A DNA stretch of 64,000 nt from Ancylobacter defluvii (GCF_018390605.1 NZ_JAHBGD010000002.1:124001-188000); one strand, 5' to 3'; counted from the first letter of the stretch, positions 36,490-46,302 are shown. Notes: generated from the letters alone by a model not told the origin. Made by a program: numbers and translations.

Positions 36490-37341
36490 GTGGCCGACAT
36501 AGAAACCATCCACACCGTTGCCGAACTGCGCGCCCGCGTGCGCATCTGGCGGGCCGCCGGCCAGCGTGTCGCGCTGGTGCCCACCATGGGGGCTCTCCAT
36601 GCCGGGCATGTCGCGCTGATGCAAGCCGCGCACCAGCACGCCGAGCGGATCGTGGTGTCGATCTTCGTCAACCCGACCCAGTTCGCTCCCACCGAGGATC
36701 TCGCGCGCTATCCCCGCACCCTCGATGCGGACCGCGAGAAGGCGGGGCTGGCCGGCGTGGATGTGGCCTTCGCGCCGGATGTCGCCGAGATGTATCCGCA
36801 GGGCTTTGCGACCACCGTCTCGCTGGACGGGCCGGCCCTCGGGCTGGAGACGGATTTCCGCCCGACCCATTTCGCCGGCGTGGCCACCGTGGTCGCCAAG
36901 CTGTTCAGCCAGGTCGCGCCGGATGTCGCTCTGTTCGGCGAGAAGGACTATCAGCAGCTCGCGGTGGTCACCCGCATGGCGCGCGATCTCGATCTGCCGG
37001 TGAAGGTGATCGGCGTGCCCACGGTGCGCGAGCCGGACGGCCTCGCCCTCTCCTCCCGCAACGTCTATCTGAGCGCCGAGGAGCGCCGCATCGCCCCGGT
37101 ACTGTACCGGGCGCTTGGCGTTGCGGCACAGGCGATCCGGTCGGGCGCGCCCGTCGCCGAGGCGGTCGAATCGGCCCGCGACGATGTCCGCAGCGCCGGC
37201 TTTGCGCTGGATTATCTCGACGCCCGCCACGCCGAGACGCTGGCGCCGGTGGCCGGGCGCGGTGACGGACCGCTGCGCCTCCTCGTCGCCGCGCGATTGG
37301 GGGCGACGCGGCTCATCGATAATATTGCCGTCCCCGACTAG
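36490..37341 (+). CDS. panC: Pantothenate synthetase
   Basis: A 283-residue enzyme that joins pantoate and beta-alanine with ATP in coenzyme A synthesis. It carries PTMGALHAGHVALM with the H-x-G-H nucleotidyl-transferase motif, FVNPTQF, FGEKDYQQL and SSRN (LALSSRNVYLS). It starts at GTG 36490. panB is not adjacent. The stop codon overlaps the stop of the small convergent gene in a shared CTAG. Confidence 0.96.
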   Translation: MADIETIHTVAELRARVRIWRAAGQRVALVPTMGALHAGHVALMQAAHQHAERIVVSIFVNPTQFAPTEDLARYPRTLDADREKAGLAGVDVAFAPDVAEMYPQGFATTVSLDGPALGLETDFRPTHFAGVATVVAKLFSQVAPDVALFGEKDYQQLAVVTRMARDLDLPVKVIGVPTVREPDGLALSSRNVYLSAEERRIAPVLYRALGVAAQAIRSGAPVAEAVESARDDVRSAGFALDYLDARHAETLAPVAGRGDGPLRLLVAARLGATRLIDNIAVPD

Positions 37342-37541
37342 ACGCTCATATACGTCACCATCATGCCGATGATGACGAGAAGCAGGCCGATTCCCAGCAC
37401 ATAGCGCATGGGACGGACCTCTGTTGCCTGTCGTTCCACCGGCTTTGCCTGGACGACGACATTTCCGCTTTCGACCACCTGACGCTCTTCGGTGACCGCC
37501 TGTCCTTCCTTTAGTCCGGCATCGTCGATATTCTTGGTCAT
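37338..37541 (-). CDS. Small C-terminally anchored membrane protein (67 aa)
   Basis: A 67-residue protein with a charged N-terminal two-thirds (EERQVVESGNVVVQAKPVER) and a single C-terminal helix (YVLGIGLLLVIIGMMVTYMS). The AGGAGG ribosome site just before ATG 37541 is among the best in the window, so the gene is very probably real. No family is recognised. It follows the DUF1489 gene by about 70 bp on the same strand, and its stop overlaps the panC stop. Confidence 0.7.
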   Translation of the reverse strand: MTKNIDDAGLKEGQAVTEERQVVESGNVVVQAKPVERQATEVRPMRYVLGIGLLLVIIGMMVTYMSV

Positions 37542-37609
37542 CTCTGCCTCCTGTCGAAGGATTTCCGCAGGGACAACGCCGGGGATGGCCGATTCGGTTC
37601 CATCCGGCC

Positions 37610-38041
37610 TCAGAGCAGGCCGAGCGACCTCAGCTCCCGCCGCAGCTGATCCGGCATGGCGGCGGCCGGCTCTCCGGCGAGATCGGGCGGCGCATCCTTG
37701 GCGGCAAGATAACGCCAGCCCTGGAAGGGGCGGTTCGGCCGCGGCTCCACCCGGTGCACCATCGGCTCCAGCACTAGATGGCAACGTCGAATCCCGTCGG
37801 AATCGACGAAGGGCCGAATGGCGGTCAGCCGCTGGCGACAGGCCACCTCGCCCTTGATCACCCAGTAGAGCGAGCCGCCGTCGAGAATCTCGTCGGTCCG
37901 GGTCGGCACCATGCGGGTAGTGTGGGTCTGCTCGACGGGAAGACCGCGCGCATCGCGCGCGGCCAGCGTCTCGCCGATCCAGTCCTCGAGGTCCTTGATC
38001 GATTCGGCTCCGACGCAGAGCTTGAGAAGGTGCAGCGGCAT
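37610..38041 (-). CDS. DUF1489 family protein
   Basis: A 143-residue cytoplasmic protein whose opening MPLHLLKLCVGAESIKDLED and middle (MVPTRTDEILDGGSLYWVIK, PFQGWRYL) match the DUF1489 family widespread in alphaproteobacteria. Function is not known. It is about 55 bp downstream of a GST-like gene on the same strand and may share its transcript. Confidence 0.88.
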   Translation of the reverse strand: MPLHLLKLCVGAESIKDLEDWIGETLAARDARGLPVEQTHTTRMVPTRTDEILDGGSLYWVIKGEVACRQRLTAIRPFVDSDGIRRCHLVLEPMVHRVEPRPNRPFQGWRYLAAKDAPPDLAGEPAAAMPDQLRRELRSLGLL

Positions 38042-38095
38042 GAAGGCAGGCCCGAAAAGCGGACGCCGCGCGGCAACAGGCCGGCGGAGCGCCTC

Positions 38096-38770
38096 CTATA
38101 CGCGCTTCACCACCGGCCAGTCGACCTCGTCCTCCGGCAGAACCTGCTCCTCCTTCAACGCCGCCGCCTTCCATTCGACGAAGGCCGGATGCGCGTGAAC
38201 CGCCTCCACATAAGCGGCGGTGAGGTCGTCGACCGGCAGGTCATAGGTGCGGATCCGCGTGGCTACCGGCGCATACATGGCGTCGGCGGCGCTGAAGGCG
38301 CCGAACAGGAAGTCCCCGCCGGCGCCGAAACGTTCGCGTGCCGCACGCCAGCGACCGGCGATGCCGGCCAGATCGGCGGTGGCCTTGTCGGAGAGCGGGC
38401 GCGACTCGATCGGGCGCCACAGATTCATCGGCACGGCCGAACGCAAGGCGCCGAAGCCGCCATGCATTTCCGTGGCGATCGCCCGCGCATGGGCCCGCGC
38501 CACCGGCGCGGACGGCCAGATCGCCTTGTCGGGAAAGCGTTCGGCGATGTGTTCGATGATGGCCAGCGATTCCCAGACGACGGCCTCCCCATCGACCAGC
38601 ACCGGCACCCGCAGCGCCGGGGAATGCGCGCCGATCCGTGCCTTGAAGTCGCCATCCCCGAGCAGCACCGTCTGTTCCTCGAAGGCGATGTCGAACGCCT
38701 TGAGAAGCAGCCACGGCCGCAGCGACCAGGACGAATAATTCTTGTTCGCGATCAACAGCTTCAGTGCCAT
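38096..38770 (-). CDS. Glutathione S-transferase family protein
   Basis: A 224-residue GST-fold protein. The N-terminal thioredoxin-like domain has NKNYSSWSLRPWLLL (with a serine where GSH is activated in this group), RVPVLVDGEAVVWESLAI and EHIAERFP. The C-terminal domain is helical. It resembles the bacterial group often annotated simply as GST-like. Substrate is unknown. Confidence 0.9.
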   Translation of the reverse strand: MALKLLIANKNYSSWSLRPWLLLKAFDIAFEEQTVLLGDGDFKARIGAHSPALRVPVLVDGEAVVWESLAIIEHIAERFPDKAIWPSAPVARAHARAIATEMHGGFGALRSAVPMNLWRPIESRPLSDKATADLAGIAGRWRAARERFGAGGDFLFGAFSAADAMYAPVATRIRTYDLPVDDLTAAYVEAVHAHPAFVEWKAAALKEEQVLPEDEVDWPVVKRV

Positions 38771-38944
38771 GGCCCCCTCCTCGCGCTCACATCGCGCCCG
38801 GCGCCAGAGTGAATCGGCGCGCAGCGATGGACAAGCGAAGAGCTATCATGGGGACCATCAGCGTCGATGATGCATCACGTGAGCATCACGCGCCAAGCCT
38901 CGACCCTTCGGCCGGAATGGCTTTTATGTTCGGCTCCGGCTCGA

Positions 38945-39070
38945 TCAGCCGACAACCGCCGGCGCACTGCCGAAGCCGCCGAACAGATAGACAAGAGCGA
39001 CGCCAGCAAGAATGGCGACGACAGCCCAGCGTGCGACTCCCCAGCAGGAGCGCTCGGTAAGCGAATTCAT
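38945..39070 (-). CDS. Small single-pass membrane protein (41 aa)
   Basis: A 41-codon ORF with ATG at 39070, GGAG 6-7 nt upstream, and a stop at 38945. A polar N-terminus (MNSLTERSCWGVARW) is followed by one membrane helix (AVVAILAGVALVYLFGGFG) and a short tail. Composition and signals look like a genuine short membrane protein, but it has no recognised family and no operon partner. Confidence 0.48.
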   Translation of the reverse strand: MNSLTERSCWGVARWAVVAILAGVALVYLFGGFGSAPAVVG

Positions 39071-39193
39071 GGTGAACTCCGGACAATCCCGTTTCACCGC
39101 CAAGACCGGAATAACACATCGGCCACTTGCGGATTGTTACGATATTTAATGAATCGTTACTCCGCGCGCAATCGCGTTAGGGAAACGCTGCAC

Positions 39194-39228
39194 TGCGTTA
39201 TGCACAGATCTGATGCGCGAATAACGCA
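39194..39228. repeat. Nested inverted repeats upstream of the DUF599 gene
   Basis: TGCGTTAT (39194-39201) and ATAACGCA (39221-39228) form an 8-bp inverted repeat enclosing the perfect palindrome CAGATCTG (39205-39212). A further GCGTTA occurs shortly upstream. This lies in a 277-bp gene-free stretch (39071-39347) that should hold the DUF599 promoter. Confidence 0.4.
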
Positions 39229-39347
39229 TGCCCGCTTTTTACACAGCCGCCTCTCCGGCAAGCTTGAAAGCCCCTCCGACGCCGGCCTACATCAGAATCG
39301 CGGCGCGGCACGATCGCCGAATCAGCGCGAGGGAAATGGAGCCAAGA

Positions 39348-40061
39348 ATGGAAGCCAACTCCATGATCGGCTTTTCCTATCTGGACTATGCGGCGCTGAC
39401 GGTCTTCGCATTGGCCTGGTTCGCCTATCACCAGATGATGGAAGGGCACTGGGCCGAGGGGCGCACGCTCAACCAGCGCATGGACGCCTTCCGCCACGAG
39501 TGGATGCAGCGGATGCTGGCGCGCGAGAATCGCATCGTCGACACGCAGATCGTCGCCGCGCTGCAAAACGGCACCGCCTTCTTTGCCTCGACCTCGCTGC
39601 TCGCGGTCGGCGCCTCGCTGGCCATCCTGCGCTCGACCGAGGAGGTGCTCGCCATCTTCTCCCACCTGCCCTATGTGCAGATCGACCGTGCCGGCTGGGA
39701 GATCAAGACGCTGGGCATCACCATCATCTTCGCCCATGTCTTCTTCAAATTCGCCTGGGCCTACCGGCTGTTCAACTACACCGCGATCATGCTGGGTTCG
39801 ACGCCGCCCCCGTCCGAGGCGGCGACGCGGCAGGCACAGGCGCACGTCGCCAAGCTCGCCCGCATGGCGACCCTCGCCGGCCGGCATTTCAACCGCGGCC
39901 AGCGCGGCTTCTTCTTCGCCATCGCCTATCTGGGCTGGTACATCAACGGCTGGGCGCTCATCATCGGAACCGTCGCGATCTTCGTGGTGATGCTGAACCG
40001 CCAGTTCGGGCGCGATTCGCATTGGGTGCTCGACGAGACCGCGACCCTGGAGAACTCATGA
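39348..40061 (+). CDS. DUF599 family integral membrane protein
   Basis: A 237-residue inner-membrane protein with about four helices (first: DYAALTVFALAWFAYHQMM; last: LIIGTVAIFVVML). The NQRMDAFRHEWMQRMLAREN segment and TQIVAALQNGTAFFASTSLL are characteristic of DUF599. Function unknown. ATG 39348 follows GGAG; in-frame ATGs at 39336 and 39363 are alternatives. Its stop overlaps the start of the DUF3253 gene. Confidence 0.87.
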   Translation: MEANSMIGFSYLDYAALTVFALAWFAYHQMMEGHWAEGRTLNQRMDAFRHEWMQRMLARENRIVDTQIVAALQNGTAFFASTSLLAVGASLAILRSTEEVLAIFSHLPYVQIDRAGWEIKTLGITIIFAHVFFKFAWAYRLFNYTAIMLGSTPPPSEAATRQAQAHVAKLARMATLAGRHFNRGQRGFFFAIAYLGWYINGWALIIGTVAIFVVMLNRQFGRDSHWVLDETATLENS

Positions 40062-40351
40062 CCGCCTCCGTCCATTCCACCCCCCTGCCCTCCGAAACCG
40101 ATGTCGAGGCGGCGATCCGCGCCGCGCTCAGCGATACCGCACGCACCATAGATCCGGCAAAGCCGGCCCGCGCCCTGATGCCGGAGGGCAAGTGGCAGGC
40201 CGTGCTGCCGCTGGTGCGGCGCGTCGCGATACGTCTGGCGCAGGAGGGCACGCTCGGCATCTACCGCAAGGGCAAGCCCGTCGATCCGGCCGATTTCCGT
40301 GGCGTCTACCGTCTCGGCCCGCCCCCCTCCGCCTCCCCGTTGTCGGAGTAA
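40058..40351 (+). CDS. DUF3253 family protein
   Basis: A 97-residue protein recognisable by VEAAIRAALSDTARTIDPAK, KWQAVLPLVRRVAIRLAQEG and IYRKGKPVDPADFRGVYRL, which match the DUF3253 winged-helix-like family. Function unknown. It is translationally coupled to DUF599 (ATGA) and convergent with the YdcF-family gene, with 18 bp between the stops. Confidence 0.86.
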   Translation: MTASVHSTPLPSETDVEAAIRAALSDTARTIDPAKPARALMPEGKWQAVLPLVRRVAIRLAQEGTLGIYRKGKPVDPADFRGVYRLGPPPSASPLSE

Positions 40352-40369
40352 GCCTTACTTCCACAGGCG

Positions 40370-41188
40370 CTAGCTGGCCGGGCCGGGAAACAGGGCATCG
40401 ATGCGTCCGGTAAGGCGATAGGCGGCAAGGCCGATCCACTCGCGCAGCGCCGCATCGGTCATTTCCAGCCCCTCGCTGACCCGTGCGAAGGGCCGGGTCC
40501 ATTGCACCGTCCCGGCCGTGCGGTAGTCCACCGGATAGGCGATCACCGGGAAGCCCGCCGCCACGAAGCTGCCCATGGCGCGCGGCATGTGCAGGGCGGA
40601 GGTGACGAGCAGCCAGCGCTCGCCGGGCCCCGGCCGTGCCAGCGCGCGTGACAGGGCGGCGTTTTCAGCGGTGTTGCGCGAGGCGGCCTCGAACGCGACC
40701 CGTGCCGGGTCGACGCCGATCTGCGGCAGCACCATGCGCACGACATCGGCTTCCGACAGCGACGGCCGCTCGAAATCGCCGCTACCGCCGGAGAACACGA
40801 TGCGGGCCTGCGGATAGCGTCGCGACAGGTCGGCGAGTGCCATCAGCCGCTCCCCCGCCTGGGTGAGGGCCGGTTGCCCGCGCGCCGCGGTGACATCCGG
40901 CCGTTCACTGCCCCCCAGCACCACCACGCCGGTGATGGGTTGGCCATCGTCGACGAAGACCGGAAAACGGTTCTCCAGCGGCACCGCCAGCGCCCGCCCC
41001 ACCGGACCCAGCCCGCAGATCAGCAGGCCGAGGACACCGATCAGCGTCATCCAGCATCCGGCCTGCGGATAGCGCAGCCCCATCAGCATGCCGAGGCCGG
41101 CCAGAAGGGTCAGCGCGCTCGAAGGCACCGCCAGCATCCACACCAGCTTGGCGGCATAGAAGAAGGCCGTGCCCGATACGCCGTCCAT
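40370..41188 (-). CDS. YdcF/ElyC-family membrane protein (DUF218)
   Basis: A 272-residue protein with two N-terminal membrane helices and a DUF218 domain. The domain shows ITGVVVLGGSERPD, YPQARIVFSGGSGD, FEAASRNTAENAALSRAL and LLVTSALHMPRAM. Members such as ElyC act in envelope polysaccharide biology, but the role here is unknown. Its ATG shares a base with the stop of the GGDEF-EAL gene (TGATG), so the two are coupled. Confidence 0.9.
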   Translation of the reverse strand: MDGVSGTAFFYAAKLVWMLAVPSSALTLLAGLGMLMGLRYPQAGCWMTLIGVLGLLICGLGPVGRALAVPLENRFPVFVDDGQPITGVVVLGGSERPDVTAARGQPALTQAGERLMALADLSRRYPQARIVFSGGSGDFERPSLSEADVVRMVLPQIGVDPARVAFEAASRNTAENAALSRALARPGPGERWLLVTSALHMPRAMGSFVAAGFPVIAYPVDYRTAGTVQWTRPFARVSEGLEMTDAALREWIGLAAYRLTGRIDALFPGPAS

Positions 41189-43440
41189 CAGGCCTCCGCG
41201 TGACGCGCGGCACTGTGTTCGTGGGTGTGCTTCACCTGCTCGATATAGCGGCTGAGGCTGCTCGGCGGCATCGGGCTGGCCAGCAGATAACCCTGCACAT
41301 GATGGCAGCCGACCGACTGGAGATAGCGTAGCTGCTCGCGCGTCTCCACGCCCTCGGCGGTGACGGTGATGGCGAGAGCCCGCGCCAGCCGTACCACGCA
41401 GTCGATGATGGCCGCGGCGTCGTCGGTCTGGCCGATGTTCTGGATGAAGCTGCGGTCGATCTTGATGGTGTCGACGCGGAAGCGCCGCAGATAGCCGAGC
41501 GAGGAATAGCCGGAGCCGAAATCGTCGAGGGCGACCCGCACGCCCATGGCGCGCAGCGCCGTAAGCGAGGCGAAGGCTTCCGGCTGGTTGCCGAGCAGCA
41601 GGTTCTCGGTGATCTCGATCTCCAGCCGCTCGGCGGGAAAGCCGGTCTCGTCCAGGATCCGCCGGATCGCCCCGACGAGGTCGCGCATGCGGAAATCCAC
41701 CGGCGACAGATTGACCGCCATCCGCGCCGCGCCCCAGTCGACGGACTGCTCGCAGGCCCGGCGCACCGCCCACAGGTCGAGCTCGGTGATCAGCCCGGAC
41801 TGTTCGGCTATCGGCACGAACTCGGCAGGCGAGACCAGGCCGCGCGAGGGGTGGATCCAGCGCAGCAGCGCCTCGAAGCCGATCACCGTGCGACCGTCGG
41901 CGGCAAATTGCGGCTGGTAGAACAGCGTCAGTTCGTTGTCCTTCAGCGCCCGCTGCAGGTCGGTCTCGGTGTCGCGCCGCTGGCGAACCTCGTGCTCCAT
42001 GCGCGGCTCGAACTGCCGCAACAAGCCGCGCCCGTCGGCCTTCGCCCGATAGACCGCGATGTCGGCGAGCCGGATGAGTTCGCTGGCCTCGGTGCTGTGG
42101 GTCGGAGCGATCGTCGCGCCGATCGAGCCGCCAACGGCTAGAAACTGGCCGCCGACGGCGGTCGGCTTGCGCACCGCCTCCAATATGGCGTTGCCGATGG
42201 TCTCGACCTCGCCCGGCGCATCCCCGATGGGCACCAGGATGACGAATTCGTCGCCGCCGAACCGTGATGCCAGCAGGCCGGGAATCGACAGTTCCTTCAA
42301 TCGCGTCCCGATCTCCGCCAGCAGCACGTCACCGACGTGATGGCCGAGCGTGTCGTTGATGTCCTTGAAGCCATCGAGATCGAGGAAGAAAACCGCCAGC
42401 CGGTGTCCGGTGCCGTCGAGCTGGAGAAGCCGGTCGCCGAGCACCCGCATCAGCATGGCGCGATTGGCCAGGCCGCAGAGCGGATCGACATAGGCGAGCC
42501 GCGAGGCATAGGCCTCGCTGGCGGCGAGGTTTTGCGTGGCCCGGCGCGCATACCACAGCACGCAGGCCGCCGCGGCCAGCAGCAGCACCGTCGTCGCGAT
42601 CAGTGCCGGCAGCAGGGCGTGCAGCAACGCCGTACCGGGCATGTCGGGCTTCCACACCAGCCAGGCCGGCTCGGCCTCGCCGGCGGCGAACGGGATCGCC
42701 ACCCCGTGCTGTCCGGTTTCGGGCGGATTGAGGCTGACGGCCGGCTCGGCGATCCGCAATTCACGAGCCAGCTCGTTCAGGAAATGATCGTCGATGAACA
42801 GCACCGTGACCGCCACCGGTGGCATCTGCTCCGGGGCGATCACCCGGCCATAGTCGGGCGTGATGCTGATGGCGCCGACCAACGCCGGCCGCCCTTCGAC
42901 GCGGACATAGCCGGCACGGAAAGCCGAAGGGGTTCCGGTCCCGGCGCCGGCATCCACATCCTTATGGTTGCTCCGCTCGACGACGGCCTTCTGGACATCG
43001 AGCACGAAGGGAAACAGCGCTGGTTCGTCGAAGGGCGCCTGCTCGCCAGGAACCTGCTCGCCATCGATCGCGGCATAGGCGACCGCGGTATTCAGCACGA
43101 TATAGGAACGGTCGTGATGATCCTGGTCGCGCAGCCACTTGCCGAAATTGCGGTGGACCCAGTCGACATCGAGAAAATAGGCGGTCCGCAGCACGGATTC
43201 GTCCCAATGCGCGAAGCTGGCGAGATCGCGTTGCAGCAATCCGGCCTTGCTCTCCAGAGCGCGGGAGACGAGTTCGGTCCATCGCTGGCGCGCCGCGGCA
43301 TCGACGCGCTCCGCCGCCAGCAGCGCGAAGGCACCCATGGCGACGATCGCCGCGAACACCACCAGCGCCACCGCCAAGATGGTCCGGTCGCTCGCCCTTG
43401 CCGAAGCCATGCCGGCTCCGCTGTGGATCGGAATGCGCAT
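41188..43440 (-). CDS. CHASE4-like sensor with GGDEF and EAL domains
   Basis: A 750-residue cyclic-di-GMP enzyme in the inner membrane. Order: membrane helix (about 20-45), periplasmic CHASE4-like sensor (to about 265), second helix (about 275-300), GGDEF domain with intact RFGGDEF, and EAL domain with EALLRW, NLSP, DDFGSGYSSL, KIDRSF and EGVET. Both active sites look intact, so it could make or break c-di-GMP. No RxxD inhibitory site precedes GGDEF. It is co-translated with the YdcF-family gene. Confidence 0.94.
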   Translation of the reverse strand: MRIPIHSGAGMASARASDRTILAVALVVFAAIVAMGAFALLAAERVDAAARQRWTELVSRALESKAGLLQRDLASFAHWDESVLRTAYFLDVDWVHRNFGKWLRDQDHHDRSYIVLNTAVAYAAIDGEQVPGEQAPFDEPALFPFVLDVQKAVVERSNHKDVDAGAGTGTPSAFRAGYVRVEGRPALVGAISITPDYGRVIAPEQMPPVAVTVLFIDDHFLNELARELRIAEPAVSLNPPETGQHGVAIPFAAGEAEPAWLVWKPDMPGTALLHALLPALIATTVLLLAAAACVLWYARRATQNLAASEAYASRLAYVDPLCGLANRAMLMRVLGDRLLQLDGTGHRLAVFFLDLDGFKDINDTLGHHVGDVLLAEIGTRLKELSIPGLLASRFGGDEFVILVPIGDAPGEVETIGNAILEAVRKPTAVGGQFLAVGGSIGATIAPTHSTEASELIRLADIAVYRAKADGRGLLRQFEPRMEHEVRQRRDTETDLQRALKDNELTLFYQPQFAADGRTVIGFEALLRWIHPSRGLVSPAEFVPIAEQSGLITELDLWAVRRACEQSVDWGAARMAVNLSPVDFRMRDLVGAIRRILDETGFPAERLEIEITENLLLGNQPEAFASLTALRAMGVRVALDDFGSGYSSLGYLRRFRVDTIKIDRSFIQNIGQTDDAAAIIDCVVRLARALAITVTAEGVETREQLRYLQSVGCHHVQGYLLASPMPPSSLSRYIEQVKHTHEHSAARHAEA

Positions 43441-43633
43441 TGCCGCCTTATCCGCCGCGATATCCGATCAGAGAGCACAAGCGCCGGTGTCGAAGCGCCC
43501 CCTTAACGTCGATCTTCGATGTTGCGCGACCTTAACGGGCGAAACTTAATGTGGTTTGAAAGCATTGGACGGATCGCTCGCGCGGCCGATCCCACCCATG
43601 TGACATCATCGCGGCGCTTGACGCAATTGCGGA

Positions 43634-45034
43634 TCAGAACCAGAGCGACGCGATACCCAAAAAGGCGAAGAACCCGATCACATCGGTGATGGTGGTCACG
43701 AAGGGTCCGGACGACACCGCCGGATCCACCCCCATCTTGTTGAGCGTCAGCGGCACCAGGATGCCACCGAGCGCGGCAGCGACGAGATTGATGATCATTG
43801 CCAGCGCGATGATGAAGCCGAGATCGGCGACGCCGAAGCGGGCAAACACCACCGCCGCCATGATCACCGCGAAGACAACGCCGTTGAACAGGCCGACCAG
43901 CAGCTCGCGGGCGATCACCCGGCGGGCGTTGCTGGCGCGCAATTCGCGGGTGGCGATGGCACGCACCGCCACCGTCATGGTCTGGGTGGCGGCGTTGCCG
44001 CCCTGGCTGGCGACGATCGGCATCAGCACCGCCAATGCGACCAGCCGCTGCAATTCGTCCTCGAAGAGCGCAATGACGAAAGAGGCGAGATTGGCGGCGA
44101 TGAGATTGACCAGCAGCCAGGAGAAGCGGCTCTTGGCGATGTACCAGAAGCTGTCGGAAAGCTCTTCGTCGGCGGCGACGCCGCCGAGCGCCTTCACGTC
44201 CTCGTCGGCCTCTTCCTGGATGACGTCGACGATGTCGTCGACGGTCAGCACGCCGACGAGGCGGCCGGCGCCGTCGACCACCGGGGCGGAGATCAAATTG
44301 TAGCGCTCGAAGACGCGGGCGACGTCTTCCTGGTCGTCGGTCGCCTGCACCACGTGCCGGTCGGGCGTCACCACGTCGCCGAGCTTCACCCCCCGCTTGG
44401 TGCGCAGCAGACGGTCGAGCGGCACCGATCCGGTGAGCCGATAGGTGGGATCGACGACGAACAGCTCGAAGAAGGTTTCCGGCAATCCTTCGGTCTCGCC
44501 GATATAGTCCAGCGTCTGGCCGACGGTCCAGAAGGGCGGCAGCGCGATGAACTCGGTCTGCATGCGCCGGCCGGCGCTTTCTTCAGGGTAGTCGAGGCTG
44601 CGCTGCAACGCCGCCCGCTCGGTGAGCGGCAGCTGGCCGAGGATCTCCTGCTTGTCGGCGTCGTCGAGATCTTCGAGAATATAGACCGCATCGTCGGAAT
44701 CGAGGTCGCGCATGCCCTCGACCACGGTCTTGGTCTCCAGTTCCTCAAGGATCTGGACACGGACGGTCTCGTCGAGTTCGGTAAGCGCGGTGAAGTCGAA
44801 ATCGGAGCCGAGCAGTTCGATCAGCTTCGGCCGCGCCGGCGCCGGCAGCGCCTCGAGCAGCCGGGCCATGTCGGTCTCGTGGAAATCGGCGATTAGCACC
44901 CGCAATTCGTCGTCGCGCCCGGCTTCGATGGCGTCGGCGACGCGCTCGATGAAGGCGGGATCGTCGATCAAGGCAAGCCCGTCCTCGGGATCGCGCTCAT
45001 GCGGGCGAACGGCGAGCTCGGTATCGTCGTTCAT
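43634..45034 (-). CDS. mgtE: Magnesium transporter MgtE
   Basis: A 466-residue Mg2+ channel. The N-terminal superhelical domain ([20 protein letters not shown]) and CBS pair ([36 protein letters not shown]) form the magnesium sensor. The C-terminal pore has [21 protein letters not shown] and the last helix near [16 protein letters not shown]. Length and domain order are normal. GGGAGAG precedes the ATG. No M-box RNA was searched for beyond the 133-bp upstream region, where none is obvious. Confidence 0.96.
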   Translation of the reverse strand: MNDDTELAVRPHERDPEDGLALIDDPAFIERVADAIEAGRDDELRVLIADFHETDMARLLEALPAPARPKLIELLGSDFDFTALTELDETVRVQILEELETKTVVEGMRDLDSDDAVYILEDLDDADKQEILGQLPLTERAALQRSLDYPEESAGRRMQTEFIALPPFWTVGQTLDYIGETEGLPETFFELFVVDPTYRLTGSVPLDRLLRTKRGVKLGDVVTPDRHVVQATDDQEDVARVFERYNLISAPVVDGAGRLVGVLTVDDIVDVIQEEADEDVKALGGVAADEELSDSFWYIAKSRFSWLLVNLIAANLASFVIALFEDELQRLVALAVLMPIVASQGGNAATQTMTVAVRAIATRELRASNARRVIARELLVGLFNGVVFAVIMAAVVFARFGVADLGFIIALAMIINLVAAALGGILVPLTLNKMGVDPAVSSGPFVTTITDVIGFFAFLGIASLWF

Positions 45035-45167
45035 GCCGCTCTCCCAGGTCGCGGATTCGAGATGGAGCTGTTCTTATGAAGCATCGCCATGGAAGGCAAA
45101 TAGGCCGCCTCGTGCCGCCAACCAGCCTCGCCTGCGGCACATCGCGAATGCGTGTGTGGAGAGAATC

Positions 45168-45452
45168 ATGAGCGGAGCGGCAAGCGTGCGGCTGGTCGTC
45201 CATGGCCGGGTGCAGGGCGTCGGCTATCGCGCCTGGGTGGTCGAGCAGGCCCGGCGCCTGGGCGTCCGCGGCTGGGTCCGCAACCGCCGCGCCGGCACGG
45301 TGGAAGCGCTGATCCATGCCGACGCGGCAACGCGCGAGGCGCTGATCGCCGCCTGCCGGCGCGGTCCACCCGCCGCCAGCGTGCGCGACATCGAGCTGTT
45401 CGAGACCGATGAGCCGGTGCCGGATGACTTCGAGGTGTGCCCGACGCTGTAA
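45168..45452 (+). CDS. acyP: Acylphosphatase
   Basis: A 94-residue enzyme that hydrolyses carboxyl-phosphate bonds. The phosphate loop [14 protein letters not shown] carries the catalytic Arg, and [14 protein letters not shown] carries the catalytic Asn. GGAGAGAATC precedes the ATG. It is convergent with lipB, with 6 bp between the stops. Confidence 0.95.
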   Translation: MSGAASVRLVVHGRVQGVGYRAWVVEQARRLGVRGWVRNRRAGTVEALIHADAATREALIAACRRGPPAASVRDIELFETDEPVPDDFEVCPTL

Positions 45453-45458
45453 GGCGCC

Positions 45459-46187
45459 TCAGCGTGGCGGCACGTCGTCGACGGTCGGGCCGAACAAGGC
45501 CTCGAACTCGCGCCGCAGCGCCAGGTCGACATCCCCCATCGTCACCGGCAAGCCGAGATCGACGAGGCTGGTGACGCCGTGCTCGCGTACGCCGCAAGGC
45601 ACGATGCCGCCGAAATGCGCCAGGTCGGGATCGACGTTGAGCGCCACGCCGTGCATCGTCACCCAGCGTCGCACCCGGATGCCGAGCGCGGCGATCTTGT
45701 CCTCGCCCGAGCCGGCACGGTCCCGCCGCCGCACCCAGACGCCGACGCGGTCCTCCCGCCGTTCGCCGCGGACATGGAAGTTCCACAAGGTGCGAATCAG
45801 CCACTCCTCGAGCGTCGCCACGTAGCGCCGCACATCGGGGGCGCGCCGCTTGAGGTCGAGCATCACATAGGCCACCCGCTGGCCGGGGCCGTGATAGGTG
45901 AACTGGCCGCCGCGTCCGGTCTGGAAGATCGGGAAGCGGTCGGGCTCGACGATATCCTCCGGCCGGGCGCTGGTACCGGCGGTGTAGAGCGGCGGATGCT
46001 CCAGCAGCCACACTGTCTCCGGCGCGTCCCCGGCGGCGATCGCCTGGGCGAGCGCATCCATTTCGGCCAGTGCGTCGGGATAGGCGACGGGCGCGGCGGC
46101 GATGCGCCAGCGCACCGGCGACATGCCGGCGCCCGGCAGCATGGAGGCGGTAAGGTCGTCGCGGGCGGGTGGTGCGGCGTGTTGCAT
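45459..46187 (-). CDS. lipB: Octanoyltransferase LipB
   Basis: A 242-residue enzyme that moves octanoyl from acyl carrier protein to lipoyl domains, the first step of lipoate synthesis. Motifs: [50 protein letters not shown] with the catalytic Lys, and GIVPCGV with the acyl-enzyme Cys. The N-terminus is about 20 residues longer than needed; ATGs at codons 16 and 22 are possible starts. lipA is not adjacent. Confidence 0.95.
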   Translation of the reverse strand: MQHAAPPARDDLTASMLPGAGMSPVRWRIAAAPVAYPDALAEMDALAQAIAAGDAPETVWLLEHPPLYTAGTSARPEDIVEPDRFPIFQTGRGGQFTYHGPGQRVAYVMLDLKRRAPDVRRYVATLEEWLIRTLWNFHVRGERREDRVGVWVRRRDRAGSGEDKIAALGIRVRRWVTMHGVALNVDPDLAHFGGIVPCGVREHGVTSLVDLGLPVTMGDVDLALRREFEALFGPTVDDVPPR

Positions 46188-46273
46188 GACCGGACAGATA
46201 GTGATCGGGAGCGCATCTGTCTCTAGGAGCGGGGCGTCGGACGAACCAGCCTGTCCACAGCTGCGCGCGGCTC

Positions 46274-46302
46274 TTGTGAAGCCCGAACCGATCTGTTAGA
46301 CG
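46274..46302 (+). promoter_or_regulatory. Candidate promoter of tRNA-Leu
   Basis: TTGTGA (46274-46279) and TAGACG (46297-46302) are spaced by 17 bp, about 50 bp upstream of the tRNA. The -10 match is weak, so the assignment is tentative. Confidence 0.3.
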
